Part shown: piece by piece, positions 12,055 through 23,339 of the stretch
How the letters are laid out: each line of letters starts with the position of its first letter
Numbering within the stretch: the stretch's first letter is position 1
From: Peronospora farinosa
Lineage: Eukaryota; Oomycota; Peronosporomycetes; Peronosporales; Peronosporaceae
Length of the DNA: 64,000 nucleotides
Assembly (NCBI GenBank): GCA_947646735.1
Contig: CANTFK010000094.1
Location: forward strand, 62,001 to 126,000
Reading direction: 5' to 3'
Translations under genes and position numbers: made by a program
The notes under the pieces: generated by a model
The model's database searches: none
What the model was told of the DNA's origin: nothing
What the model saw: only the letters and a program-made list of their open reading frames with translations

Positions 12055-13209
12055 TTAAGGCAAGTGGAACTTCCAGATGCGTACGAGAGCATCGTCACCA
12101 GCAGAAGCGAGCAACAACGTCTTTGTACCATTTTCTTCCAAAAGTTGTGGACTCCATCGTACGCAGTTAATGTCGCTCGCATGTGCCTGTTTCTGGTCAA
12201 CTACTAGGTCGAAAGAGGATGATGTTCCTGTCGACTGGCCGCGAAACACTCGGATGGCATTGTCACCAGCACCTGTAACGACAACATTCTCATGCTTGGA
12301 CCAGTCTACACTGAAGATGGTGCGTTCGTGAAAGTCGGAAAGGGTCGACGTCTCTTTCCATTGCTTCAAGCTGCCAGATCAAACATCTTGTTAGTCACGA
12401 GTGCAAACTTTGTCAAACAAGACAAATTGATAACATCACACCTTCCGTCCTCATTCACGTCCTTACTGTTGGCGTCATACTGCCACACTTTCATGTCTTT
12501 GTCATCCGATACCGACACCATCTCAGTGCCCTGTGAATTCAATGCAACTCCCCACACCGTCGCCGTGTGGCCTGTCAGCGTCTCTTTGCAGTACCAGTCG
12601 TCTTCGTTCTCCGCCCATATACGGATAGTGTCATCGTAGCTTGTCGACACGAGGAGGTTCTCGGTTGGATGCCAAGCCACGCACTTGACGTCTTGCGTAT
12701 GACCGTGGAGCACCGAGATACACTCAAAGTCCGTGTCAGCATCAGCTTCCCAGATCCAGACACTCTTGTCACGACTGCAGGTTGCCAAATAATCTCCTGA
12801 CGGACTCCAGGCCACGCTCTTCACCTCGCTCTCATGGCCCTCCAGACTCGCAATGACTTCGTATGAACTGCCTTGCTTCTCCCATATAACTGCCGTGGCA
12901 TCAAAGCTCACGGACGCTAAGTAGCGACCATCTGGTGACCTATACATACATCATGTAAATGCTTTACTATTGACACTGATGCAAAGCAGCTCTAGAACGA
13001 AAACAAATTACGCACCACTCGCAGGCTCGAATAGTCCGACCCTGTGCGTCCTCCAAGATACCCACGCACTCCCAGACGCCGCTACTATTAGCTGCCCAGA
13101 GACGAATGGTACGATCTCCACTACAAGATGCCAATAACTTGCTGTCAAAGCGCCACGAAACGTGCCACACACGCTCATTGTGGCCTTCCAGTGCACAAAC
13201 CTGCTCCAT
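12055..13209 (-). CDS. CIAO1: Cytosolic iron-sulfur assembly WD40 protein CIAO1 (Cia1)
   Basis: Exons: 13209-13016, 12939-12442 and 12370-12055, giving 335 residues, close to the usual ~330-340. The introns are 76 and 71 bp. The joins restore ACEWSPDGRYLASVSFD and EDGSLKQWKET. Seven WD40 blades follow one another, with characteristic GH...W and W.P....L.S.S.D..I.IW patterns, for example LEGHNERVWHVSW, GHTQDVKCVAWHP and GHTATVWGVALN. The C-terminus reads DALVRIWKFHLP. CIAO1 is the docking scaffold of the CIA targeting complex (with CIAO2B and MMS19) that delivers 4Fe-4S clusters to cytosolic and nuclear apoproteins such as DNA polymerases and helicases. The gene is divergent from the homeobox gene at 13345, with only 135 bp between them. 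Confidence 0.9.
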
Positions 13210-13344
13210 CAATGGCTCTCTTTACATAATGGATACATTGTTACCAAATTGATCAACAAATAATAGGTATATGGATACCAAAAATTGGTCAAAATAGGCA
13301 CAATGATACCATTTCATCGTCCCCCCTTAGAGTAGGAAGGCCAA
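13210..13344. promoter_or_regulatory. Short shared intergenic (putative bidirectional promoter) of CIAO1 and the homeodomain gene
   Basis: Only 135 bp separate the two divergent start codons. The stretch is AT-rich and contains two loosely similar blocks with GGATAC followed by A-rich sequence (13230-13250 and 13270-13290). The promoter role is inferred from layout only. Confidence 0.4.
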
Positions 13345-15468
13345 ATGAGCAGCGCCATGAAGATGGACTTTATCTGCAAGGAACCGCAGCCACCAGAGAC
13401 AGATGAAGTAGGTATAAGTGACAATGAAAACTCTGAAGATGAGCAGCTTGAGTATGCAGCCTGGCAAGACGTGGATCTAAATCCGGCTGTGGAACTAGTA
13501 GCGAAGCTCGTGCGTGAGTCTTTGGACGCTGGTAAGACGTATAATAAGAGCATTACAGCCAAGACATCGCAGCTGCTCATTGGCTGTGATGGACTTATAT
13601 TGGAGATCAAAAGCTTGGTGGAAGCTCGTGCCGAGTCTCGTCTACGCTCGGGCCAGCGTCGCGGACAAAGTGGCGGCTGTGCGTGCGGCCAAGCGATGGC
13701 CATGCTGCCGTTACGTAATCCACACGAACGTCTCACTGTTACTGCAAAGAATGATGACGTATCTAATAAGAAGAAACAGATGGTCGATGAAACTACAGAA
13801 GATCATACGGACAGTGTACTGGCCAAGATGGAAACGACAATGATGAGATTAAAGGAGATGGCAGAGCTCATTCAGGCTACGAGTATGCAGGGAGAAGCTA
13901 ATTTGGTGTCTAAAGTGTCGCTGCAAAGTGGCACGTTCCAAGCACTGGAAGCGGCAGTGCAGGCCAGTGCTGCAGCAGCTACAGCTACGGCTATTGCACA
14001 GGAGCGAGGTCGCTCATCCTCGGCTTTTGGCAGACTGTGTTTGCCGATACAGGTCCAGAAATTGCAGGAATGGTACTACTCGTATCCACGTCCGTTGTTG
14101 GATGAACTGACGCTCATGCGCACAATTCTGAATTATCGACCGTATGCCAATCCATTCCAGGTGGGCGGACTGACGCTGGCACATGTGCGCGACTGGTTCA
14201 AACGACGTCGCTTCCGGGAGCGGATGCGGTATGTAAAGCTAGCGGTGGAAGCGGGTCATGATGCCCAAGCTGCAGAGGAGGAGATCGACTTGCGTCTGGA
14301 ACAGAGGATTGCTCACTTGCGTGCCTCCGTCGACCCGAATGACCTAGTCAAGGAGGTCGACCGCGTACGCGCTCAAAGTTATCTGTATGATGCAGCTGTG
14401 AACGCTTTTACGAGACCAAATAATGTCCGGTCTTACATCGCCGCATCGCATTCGGTTCCGACCACAGCAGAACAATACGGAAGCAATGCTAATGGTCGTG
14501 GCAAGCGACAGCGCACGCAGAACTCGGACTTGGATGATATTCAGATGGTTAAGCATGCCACCGTTTTGGAAGTGATGGCACTGCAAAATCGATTGCGCAG
14601 CTTAATGGAACAGCCCAAGACGACAGTGGTCACCAACGGATTACAGCAAGTGGTCGATTTGTTGCGTGCTATGAAGGTTGATCCCGATGTGCGTATTCAG
14701 TCGGGTATCGTGGCGGATTTGAAGCAAATTTTGAAAGAATATACGAAGCCAACACTGCTTCGCAAGGCTACGATTGCACTATTGGAAAGCCTGGGTATGA
14801 ATCGCCGCGCTGTGGCGGAACGTGACGCCGATGACGATGCTGCGTTGTCTACACCAGCAAGTCCGGCACTGAGTACAGCGTCAAGTGCGAGAGGACGAAC
14901 GAAACTGAAATATGAACACTCGCCGATGGAAGGTTTGGAAAGTAGCAGTGCAGTGTTTGATGACGCTTCTTCCCTTTTGCTCTCGGAAGAGCCATTGAAA
15001 AAGAAAGCGAAGCTTCCTGTTGATCCTCGCGCGAAGGAGAAAAAGGGTCGCGTTTTGCGTCCCATGAAATTCTCTATGGATCAGTTGACAGCGCTCGAAG
15101 CATGGTTCCAACAGAAGTACAAACCATCGCAAGAAGAAATGGAGGACTACTTGGTACAGTTGAATACCCCACCGTTACGAGACGTGAAGAAACAAAGGAT
15201 AGATGTGAACATGACACAGCTGCGGCGGTGGTTTAACAAACGTCGGTGTCTGCGTCGCCCTCCGTTTGCGCTGATGACACAGCAAGAGGCTGCTAAGGAA
15301 GGGTCAAAGAATCCTGCGATCCTCAAGGCTGTGTCAAGTCCTAGCACTGCCGTGGAGCCCGTGGAAAGTAAGAATGTCGATGAAGGTATTGTAATTGTGA
15401 GCCCCGAGATCGAACACCGGTCGTATGATGATACCAACGATGATTCTAGTGACGATGATGAGGTATAG
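13345..15468 (+). CDS. Protein with two atypical homeodomain-like domains
   Basis: A single exon of 707 residues. The first homeodomain-like segment (about residues 226-295) reads from LPIQVQKLQEWYYSYP to VRDWFKRRRFRERM. The second (about 565-635) reads from FSMDQLTALEAWFQQKYKPS to LRRWFNKRRCLRRP. Both keep the helix-3 WF core and the basic tail, but the residue that is normally Asn51 is Arg in the first and Lys in the second. Both also have longer loops than the 60-residue canonical fold, recalling TALE-type domains. The N-terminus is acidic, the linker is Ala/Gln-rich, and the C-terminus ends in an Asp-rich tail encoded by a GAT-rich tract that continues past the stop. A nuclear, DNA-binding role is likely. 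A partial, disrupted copy lies at 41170-41508 and 54075-54279. Confidence 0.7.
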   Translation: MSSAMKMDFICKEPQPPETDEVGISDNENSEDEQLEYAAWQDVDLNPAVELVAKLVRESLDAGKTYNKSITAKTSQLLIGCDGLILEIKSLVEARAESRLRSGQRRGQSGGCACGQAMAMLPLRNPHERLTVTAKNDDVSNKKKQMVDETTEDHTDSVLAKMETTMMRLKEMAELIQATSMQGEANLVSKVSLQSGTFQALEAAVQASAAAATATAIAQERGRSSSAFGRLCLPIQVQKLQEWYYSYPRPLLDELTLMRTILNYRPYANPFQVGGLTLAHVRDWFKRRRFRERMRYVKLAVEAGHDAQAAEEEIDLRLEQRIAHLRASVDPNDLVKEVDRVRAQSYLYDAAVNAFTRPNNVRSYIAASHSVPTTAEQYGSNANGRGKRQRTQNSDLDDIQMVKHATVLEVMALQNRLRSLMEQPKTTVVTNGLQQVVDLLRAMKVDPDVRIQSGIVADLKQILKEYTKPTLLRKATIALLESLGMNRRAVAERDADDDAALSTPASPALSTASSARGRTKLKYEHSPMEGLESSSAVFDDASSLLLSEEPLKKKAKLPVDPRAKEKKGRVLRPMKFSMDQLTALEAWFQQKYKPSQEEMEDYLVQLNTPPLRDVKKQRIDVNMTQLRRWFNKRRCLRRPPFALMTQQEAAKEGSKNPAILKAVSSPSTAVEPVESKNVDEGIVIVSPEIEHRSYDDTNDDSSDDDEV

Positions 15469-15828
15469 ACGACGATGATGATGACGATGATGGCAGTAGC
15501 GACGATGGCGAGCTTCTTATTGACCAGGCGTTGGCCTAGTTGGCTTGTAGCTGACTATGAACATGACGATCACTACTTTCAACTCCGTGTGTTGAGTCAG
15601 TAGGAAAGCTTCTAACAAAGGCAACCAAGGTACATAGAGTCACGTAAATGGAATGAAAGCTAGCCTCTGATCTTGTGCATGATGTGCTTTTTCACAATAC
15701 TCCTGCCTGTTTGTATGGAATCTCTTCCACGATATATAAGTATACTTATTGTATCATGTATCGGAACCTTTTTTTATTATGCATGCGATGTATACACTTG
15801 TATACATTCCTGTAAATCCCATTACCAA
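15469..15828. other. Intergenic, GAT-rich then AT-rich
   Basis: The first ~60 bp continue the GAC/GAT-rich tract of the homeobox gene's end. The rest is AT-rich leader sequence of the next gene, with several in-frame upstream Met codons that would add an unlikely hydrophobic leader. Confidence 0.5.
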
Positions 15829-16272
15829 ATGACGACAATCTCGACCAAGGACCTGGATGCCAAGCTACGAGTGCTACGGGAGAAGACGCTGGAGGAGGAA
15901 GGACACTGGCTGGAGCAAGGCAGCAAACTGTACGAGTACGAGGACAAGCTTCTGCGTGATACACTGCTTGAGGGAAACATTCTTATGGGTTGGGGAGAGC
16001 CTCGCACAGCGCCCGTGCGATTCCGTAACGCTAGAGTCCGGAAGCGCAAACGTGACCGACTGGAGATGACAGCGGAACGTTCTGAAGAGCATACGGGGTC
16101 CTTGATACCCACAATTTCTACTGAAGAGCAGCTTAAGGTAGATCGTCATCGTCTGGCCTCCTATTCGTCCGTTCAGTCACCTGCTGAGCCACTATACGCG
16201 ACGCTGAAAGAGCGTGGACGGAAGTTGGTGGAAGCCAAGAACAAGAAGCTAAAGAGACCAGTTGCTAAGTAG
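15829..16272 (+). CDS. EAF6/MEAF6-like histone acetyltransferase complex subunit (probable)
   Basis: 147 codons from ATG 15829. An open frame exists upstream from 15673 but adds a cysteine-rich hydrophobic stretch that does not fit. Residues ~15-50 form a short coiled coil that runs into LYEYEDKLLRDT, then GNILMGWGE. This is the arrangement of EAF6 proteins (L..IY.FE..YL.DT..GNI..GW). A basic segment follows (RVRKRKRDR), and the tail is Lys-rich (KNKKLKRP). EAF6 is a small subunit shared by NuA4/TIP60 and MOZ/HBO1 acetyltransferase complexes. The gene is convergent with the acyltransferase, with 175 bp between stops. The call rests on the short motif alone, so another small nuclear coiled-coil protein cannot be excluded. 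Confidence 0.6.
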   Translation: MTTISTKDLDAKLRVLREKTLEEEGHWLEQGSKLYEYEDKLLRDTLLEGNILMGWGEPRTAPVRFRNARVRKRKRDRLEMTAERSEEHTGSLIPTISTEEQLKVDRHRLASYSSVQSPAEPLYATLKERGRKLVEAKNKKLKRPVAK

Positions 16273-16447
16273 GCTAAGCACAGAGTCTAGCTGCCTAGCT
16301 ACCAAAAATGTATTAAGAAAGTGTATACATCTGTGGAACGACGGGAAGGGGGCACTAATGTCGAGTGGGTGAGGCACGACGACTGCATTAGAGCTCGAGG
16401 GCTTTCGTCGTGCTGCTGAGTAGCGCATGACAGTGTACAGAAATGGC

Positions 16448-18022
16448 TTAGCAGGTGAAGAACATGAGGGCTTCACCTGCGACCATCGTTACCAGTGAAA
16501 AGAGCATGAACGTGCCGTACGTGATGTCCAAATAGTAACAGACAAGGTCAACGGCTGTGAACGCCCACGACGTCACTTTGAACGTGATCGACCACGCGAG
16601 GTAGTGATAGAACATGTTCTTCAGGATAAAAGTGGTGCCCACGCGAGTGCCAATGTAGTCCGGCACATCCTCCGTGAAGGCCTTGAGATAGATGCGACGA
16701 AGTGCCAGACGGTTCTGGTTTCGGTTCAAATTCGGATCTGGCTTGTACTCCGGCAAGTAGCGCACCAACGTCTGCACAATGCATTAACGAACGTCACAAA
16801 CATAGAACAATCGGATCCTTAGCTCAAGTGAAAGACAGCATACGTGTCCGGGGATGCTGAACAGACGTCCAGGTGGCCACAGCTCGTACGCGCCGAACAC
16901 GATCGACGGCACCACGTTCTTCTTCGTTTCCTCGCGAAGGTAGAACGGTCCCTTCTTAAAATCTTGTAGCTGCAAATACGTAGAGTACATCCAGCATGTT
17001 AAAAAGCCCAGCCAAACATGATGCACCTCAAACCCATGCTTTACCGACCAAGCCGTCCTTCGAGCGTGTGCCTTCAGGGGAGATACAGACAGAATTGCCA
17101 CGTTCGTTCACCGACACCGCCAGCTCTTTTAAACTCTTTAGTGCTGATTTGCTATGATCAACAACGCACAAGACAATTCTTAGCTGTAACCAATTGTCAA
17201 ATAATTGCGACGCAAAAACAACGTACCGATGGGAACGATCAATGGCCACAAAGTCAAAGCCCCAGCGGGATGACCAACCTAGAAAAGGTATCAAAAAGAG
17301 ACTCTTCTTGACTGCAAACTTGAATGCAGTAGGTGATGATCCGTTTACAATGAACCCATCCAAATTGGACGAATGGCTGTAAAAAGTAGCAGAAAGTATC
17401 CAAGCAGTCAGTTTTCTCCCATCACATTAAAGCACTTCCCACCTTCTTTCTCTCACCTAAACATGCAGACGACTGAGTCTTTTAAATTCAACAAATTTTC
17501 CACTCCTTCCGCCTTGACATCCGTACAGGCCGTGACACACACCATTGCCGCTGTGCCCCAGGACACAATATCCATTGGAAGATAATTCCTCTTGACACCC
17601 ATTTTCTGGAGCATTGGAGTGAGTAATTTCAGTGGAATAAGCACTGTCACACAGCTTATCCAGCCCACAAGCACCAACGCCATTGTGAGCATCCGTACGA
17701 CCATGTATAGCTTCTCAATGGGCGACGAGCTACTTGGCAGCACGTCCAGCTTGAGCTGTTTGCGTACAGCATCAAGCTTTGTATTTGCGTCCTTCATTTC
17801 AGACGCCGTATCCCATTGGCTCTCAATACCCAGTGCATTCATACGCTCCTCCAATTCAATGCGGATAAGCTCGCTATCGTAATAGAGTTTGCGCTTGATC
17901 TGATTGCGTTTCGCCAGCGATCCTTCGTGAGCCAATGCCAGTGTAATTGGCAGACGCGCCTCCACGTCAGCAAGACGTTCTTTAAACTGCACGTCTTGAA
18001 GCACTTGGGCAGGTGTCGACAT
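16448..18022 (-). CDS. Lysophospholipid (1-acylglycerol-3-phosphate-type) acyltransferase, PlsC family
   Basis: Exons: 18022-17457, 17376-17227, 17151-17045, 16962-16844 and 16771-16448, giving 421 residues. The introns are 80, 75, 82 and 72 bp, and all joins restore frame and motifs. An N-terminal coiled region precedes a membrane helix (~105-135). Block I is HSSNLDG (HX4D catalytic motif) near residue 190, created by splicing. SPEGTRS (substrate-binding EGTR block) lies near 258, followed by DFKKGPF, also restored by splicing, and VVPSIVFGAYELWPPG. C-terminal hydrophobic helices follow. The enzyme transfers acyl groups from acyl-CoA to lysophospholipid in the ER during membrane lipid or triacylglycerol synthesis. 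The exact acceptor (LPA, LPC and so on) cannot be told. It is convergent with the EAF6-like gene and tandem with the PPR-exonuclease gene. Confidence 0.88.
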
Positions 18023-18135
18023 GGTGAACTGGTCGAAGGTCGATCTTTGATTGGCGTACGTTAGTTTTTACCAAGCTCAGGTCTCCGAATTAAAGTTACT
18101 TGACCTTGTTTTAGATAAAATGAGGCTTTATTCTC

Positions 18136-21100
18136 TCACTTATTACTGACAGCATCTTGTAGCAGTAGTAGACAAAAGGCGTCCAAAGCAGCATATGTCA
18201 CCTGTTGCAATGTCAATGGACGGCGTTCCCAGTCACTTTGTTGCTGCAACTTTGATAGCGGATATCCCAGTGCCTGTTTGATGTAGGTACTAAGCCCCTT
18301 TCGTCGACGATGGCGGCGTAAAAGCTTTTTAGACACGCAATCATCATCGGTTTCGTGAAACAAAACGATCGAGCCATCGACCAAATGTGTCGTCGTCTCA
18401 AGTGTTTCGTACGAAAAGTCCACCACGTTAACAAACGTGTCAAAGCACGTCACTTCTGGGAATGACCAACGTAAACGTTTGATGTCACCGTCAATGGCAA
18501 AGCCAAGTTTAGCAATTGTTGCCGAGGCAAACAAGTGCTCAAAGAGCTCCTCCAAGTCACCGAGGGCCATTGCCACAAAATCAAAAATAAACACGTAGTC
18601 GTCGCAAGCGACTTGCAAGATTGAGCATTTTGATGGCACAGTAGCTCGGCTATCGGGACGCCACTCGACGTCAAGTCCCAAACGAGTCACGCTGTCTCGC
18701 ATAAGCAGATCTGTGGCGAATAACAATGTCTCATCGCTGTCAACCACCACAATGTGCTCTTGAGCAAGTGGGATCTTTAAATACGACGTGTCATCGACAG
18801 GAGTTGCAGACGCATCTGCGTACACGGGTTTTGGCATTGCTGCGCGTGCCTGCATCAGGTATGGCCTGAATTCGGCGTCATGCTCGAGCTTAAACTCCCT
18901 GATAGCCTTGTGCGTACAACTGAAGGAAGATGATCCACCGTCCTCCCCATTCTCCTCCATAGTCGCGCTTTCCAACTCAATCACGTCTCGTACAAACTGC
19001 CGACGCATTTTCAACGTATCCTCCGTGTCTGACTTGAAAAACATCAGCACATTGCTCACTCTGCCATATACAAATATCTCGGCAAATTTAGGTCCAAGGT
19101 ATAACGCCGTCTCCGCGTCATACAATTCCGGCCGACGCATCAAGAAGCCCATTGTCTTATCGATGTTATTAGTTTCGAGAGCATCCTGGCAGAATGCTAG
19201 TAAGTCAGCTCGATGCGTCAGGTGCAGAAATACGACGTCATCCAATTCCTTCACAATATGGACAGACAGCACCGGCAATTGGCTGACACAATACTCTGCG
19301 TGCCGTTTCTCCATCTGTAGCTCGTCTGTTACCACAGCAAGCAACTGCTTTGCAAGCTTCCCTAGCGTTCGAAAAGTCAAATCCAGAAAGCGTAGTGCAA
19401 CAACTGACTGCAATAGAAAAAGACAAGGGTCTGGAGTGATCATGAGCGCGTCTCGAACGGATTGCTCAGCTGCGTTTTTCGAGTCTTTGTCTCGACTAGT
19501 AGTGAGGACCTGTACCGCATGCTGAGAAAACATCAACGGAGAACACGGCAAACCCGCTTTTGAACACCAATATCTGAAGCACGCCGAGTCTTGGTCAGGT
19601 CCATTGATCAGCGTGGCGTTTTGTTCAGCTTCGAAAGTCTCGCGGTCTTTAAAAACAAGCTCAAAAATTGCGCGGCGTGCATACAGAGTTTTCATCGCAA
19701 CTTTGCGTGACGATTCATCAAATACATCCCCGCGACGGGTGTATTTGAAGTAGAACTCGCGAAGCAGTGAGTCGTACACTGGTACTGGCATCATTAATGA
19801 AGTTTCTTGGAAATGCTGCAACATCACTTGAGCCTCTGATACCGTGTCACGTTGGATACAGCAGATGAAAAGCGCAATTTCGGTGGCAGCAGAACGCTGA
19901 AATCCATGCTTTAGCATAGCCTGCAGCGTTTCTTCTGTCCCAACGGAGTTGTTCTTATAGGCGCAAGACTTCATCAATTCCTCAAGAAATCCTTGCCTTT
20001 TCGTCTTCGCCCCACACTCCCCAACAGGTAGTTCGTACGCCAGAATGTTAAAGCCTTCTTCATGGCGGTATCCATACATACGCGCTACTTCGACGCCCAT
20101 CCGTTGAGTGAACACAATCTTGTCTTCACGCGCTAACGCAATCAGCTCGGCGATATGGTTACAGTTTGTCAGCAAGTATGCGCCGCGGACAAATTTGCGG
20201 TACATCGGGAGTTCTCGCGTAATGGTCGGTAGGTCCTCAATTTCCTGGACAACTTGCCAACCAAGAGGCTCATCACCACAGCACATGTACGCATCGACAA
20301 TGGCAACGTACGTCTTGGAAGTAGGCTCAAGTTGAGGTTGAGGGGGAATGAGTTTACCATCGTCATTGCCCTCATCGTCGCTGATAGTCTGCCAACCCTT
20401 CGTGGAGAGATCACGCATAGCATCGACAATGACCGATACATCTTCCTTCCACTTCCGCTTTCTGCATTGATGAATAAGCGTCTCAAAGTCGTTTCTGTGA
20501 AGAACGCAACATAATGGCAGAAGTCAGCAACAACATTCTACTACTAACGTACACGCAAAAGGAACATTGCCTACACAGTCACAATGGATCCACTTTGAAT
20601 GCGCGAAATCAGTCGATTGATATCATGGTGGACCACCGCTTTTCTAACTGATTGGGATGTTTGATGTCCCAGACAGCCAAGCACTTTCAATCCGCCAGCG
20701 GCAGTCGATGTCCCTTCCTGCTGTTGCAGCTTTACAATTTTACTGCGCTCTTCTGAGCTCAGCATGTCTTTCTCTACCCACTCAGTAAGTACAGGTTCCA
20801 AGCCATCATTATCCAACAACCCAGCCACCTGGCCCAGTGTGTAGAAGAAGCGGTCATTCACACGGAGCTTCGGTGAGTGTGCTGCAATCTCATTCAGTAC
20901 TCGAGTTGCTACCGCTCGATCTTTCCTCCTCGCACAAGTTTCCAAAGCCTCCAGGAGTAGTGCCTCATCAAAAGCGCCATCTTCTTGTGCATGAGCTAGA
21001 AACACCAGACACTGCTCCGTCTCGACACTATCATTCATTCCCACCGCACGAATCAATGTCGTGTACGTTACAATGTTCGGTTTAGACGTCGATAGCCGCA

Positions 21101-21639
21101 TTTCTTCGTATTTCTACGATAAAAAAACACACCAAAATCACACATGAGTCTCCTAATAAATCTACTACCACCTGTCTTTGCCCAATTTGTTTTACTTTAA
21201 TAGCACCCAGCATGTCTCCGTTCCTTGCCATGACGTCAATCAAAGCTGTATACGTGAATACATCGGGCGGGTAGCCGTGCATTTCCAGCAAATCGAATGC
21301 TCGCTGAGCCTCTCTCACACTGCCAGCACGCTGACTGGCCGTGACAATTGTATTGAGAGCGTAACTTGGCTGAAGTGTTGGCAACTTGGGAATGTTCCTA
21401 GTCTCATCGCCTTGTGTGGCGAGCTGCACCAGCCACTCCACATAATCGAATGCTCGCTCTATGGCTTCGTCCTCGCGACTCCCGTCCTTGTGCAGACCAA
21501 CCTTCATCCACTTAAAAATTGGCCGAAGAAATGCACGCGTTTCCCATGTAGAATAATCATCTGCAATCAGTAATTTACGCAGCAGCGGTCCCGAGACTTC
21601 GTCCTCTTCCCAGCGATACGTGCACCTCTTTGTCGACAT
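18136..21639 (-). CDS. Pentatricopeptide-repeat protein fused to a DEDD 3'-5' exonuclease domain
   Basis: Exons: 21639-21196, 21113-20575 and 20494-18136, giving 1,113 residues. The introns are 82 and 80 bp, and the joins give GAIKKYEEMRLSTSKPN and IVTVNDFETLIHQC. Residues ~80-330 hold PPR units such as SYALNTIVTASQRAG, PPDVFTYTALIDVMARNG and PNIVTYTTLIRAVG. A long helical middle region follows. The C-terminus (~900-1113) is an RNase D/EXD-like exonuclease: LGLDVEW (D-x-E), IAKLGFAIDGDIKRL, and YAALDAFCLLLL (Y-x3-D, DEDDy type). PPRs bind RNA in a sequence-specific way, mainly in organelles, so RNA processing or decay is likely. No clear mitochondrial presequence is visible at the chosen start. 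Confidence 0.82.
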
Positions 21640-21799
21640 TTTAAAGGTGGTGTGTATGGTGTGTCACACCAAAACGAAGGATTGTACCCACCCATGAGAC
21701 AAATCTTTCGATTGCATGTCATTTAATAACTTAAAAATGATCTTATAGTCTGATATTTACTAACTACAACACAGCAAAAGATCATGGAATTAATTTGCA

Positions 21800-22420
21800 A
21801 TATCACAGACAGACTGTAGAATCCAGCGTAGGAGACCGATAAGTACGCGTCAGCACGCGTGCCTTATCTAGTTTCCTAAGACGTCGCTGTCGCTGACTCC
21901 CATCCAGACCAACACCTCCGCTTGTCACTAACTCCAGCCGGACCAAAACTCCACATGTAGCCGTTGTCGAAACTGTGTGCAAAGCCCATACCGTGATGTG
22001 GTGCACGCCGCAAATGCTCACTGCCATCGCTGTGCAATTCGGCGTGTTTCTTCCGTGATTGACAAACTTGTTTTTGTTACTGTAGCGAAGCGCACCCAGC
22101 ACCGCGTCCTCATTCAGATCAAAAGAGCAGCTCATTCGGTCTTGACTTTAATCTACCTCGTCGATTCGTCTCGTCTAGCGCGATCTTCGCACCAGCGTGC
22201 TCATATGCCACCTCGCTCGCCCGCTGAAACTGCGTCTGTGGCATCGACGTGATATGTATATGTATAGGAGATGGACCAATCATTCTAGTCGGAGTCGTAT
22301 GTTGCTAAGTGTAAGGTTGTAGTCAGCTTCTGGCTGTAACTGGCTCTGCACTATGGACATGTGATGTTTACATGAAAACAGCAAGCAACAGTCATACTAA
22401 GTAGCGAGTAAGCATCATCA
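21800..22420 (-). pseudogene. SET-domain (E(z)-like) gene fragment 1
   Basis: Read on the minus strand. After upstream sequence (22405-22310) shared with the other fragments, the SET core can be followed with frame breaks: an H-V-D-A-T segment, AYEHAGAKIALDE, SFDLNEDAVLGALRYSNKNKF, then CTAMAVSICGVHHITVWAL. The terminal GEEL..DYGY motif is corrupted. It resembles the intact gene at 61110-61490 but shares changes with fragments 2 and 3, so the three likely derive from one diverged copy. Confidence 0.75.
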
Positions 22421-22564
22421 AAGTAATAAGAAGGCATTAAACCCCTTGATGACATATTTGTTGTGGTTCATGCGTGGCGCATCGGTTTTGCCTGATCTGC
22501 CTTCGAAGCTGTTCACGCAATCATTGTGCAACATTGCCCACCAAATTGTAACGGATCATAACGC

Positions 22565-23245
22565 CTAAGCTTACTTGCTAGGATCTTGGTACTTTCAGAC
22601 TGAGCACTCATCGCATGCGTGAGGTGACAGCTAGCCTGCCAACTGTTTGTTCACTTCTCGTCTTTTTCCAGCCTGCTATTCTGAATGCTCATTTTGTCGA
22701 CTCGTCCCATAGCTGCAGACGCCGCTTGCTGCGACTCCATCGTACACTTCGACGCCGTTTGTCGCCGACTCCCGTCCGGAGCAACACTACGCTTGTAGCC
22801 GTAGTCTACATCCAGTTCCTCGCCGACTGCGATGGTGCGCAACGCCATATCGTAATGTGGTTCACATTTAATTCACACCGCAAACACTTACTGCCTTCGC
22901 TGTGCAATGTGGCGTGTCTCTTTCGTGATTGACAAACTAGCTTTTTTGCTGTCCAGCACCGCGTCACCATTCACATCAAACTTGAAGCTCATTTGGGTCT
23001 TCTCAGTAATTAGATCTAGCTGCTTCGCCTCGTTTAGCGCGACCATCGCACCAGCGTGCTCGTATGCAGCCTCGCCCGCTGAAACTGCGTTCGTGGCATC
23101 GACGTGATATCCGTGTATAGAGAATGGACCAATAATCATAATCTAAGCCGTATGATGCGAGCTGTTAGACGTCTTGAGGGTAAAGCCAGCCCTTGGCTCT
23201 GACTGCAACGGTGTCAGAGTTTGCATTACCGCCTTACACTGAGAA
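22565..23245 (-). pseudogene. SET-domain (E(z)-like) gene fragment 2
   Basis: Minus-strand remnants include FSIHGYHVDATNAVSAGE, YEHAGAMVALNEAKQLD, MSFKFDVNGDAVLD and, after a small insertion, LRTIAVGEELDVDYGYKRSV. The similarity continues ~100 bp past the stop into the 3' flank of the intact E(z)-like gene (22565-22660 matches 61530-61680). This was therefore a DNA-level duplication, not a retrocopy of the coding part only. Frameshifts and a deletion of the core make it nonfunctional. Confidence 0.8.
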
Positions 23246-23339
23246 AGCGCTCTCAATTTACTCGTAAATATAACTCTGTTCTTTTGTTATGTTTTTTTCG
23301 CTTAAAAAGTGAATGTGTTCGCCTGTGTGCAGCCGCTAC

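Noticed and set aside
18788..19525. 245-codon plus-strand frame inside the PPR-exonuclease gene
   Set aside because: Shadow of the coding exon, Ser/Cys/Arg-rich and without recognisable domains.
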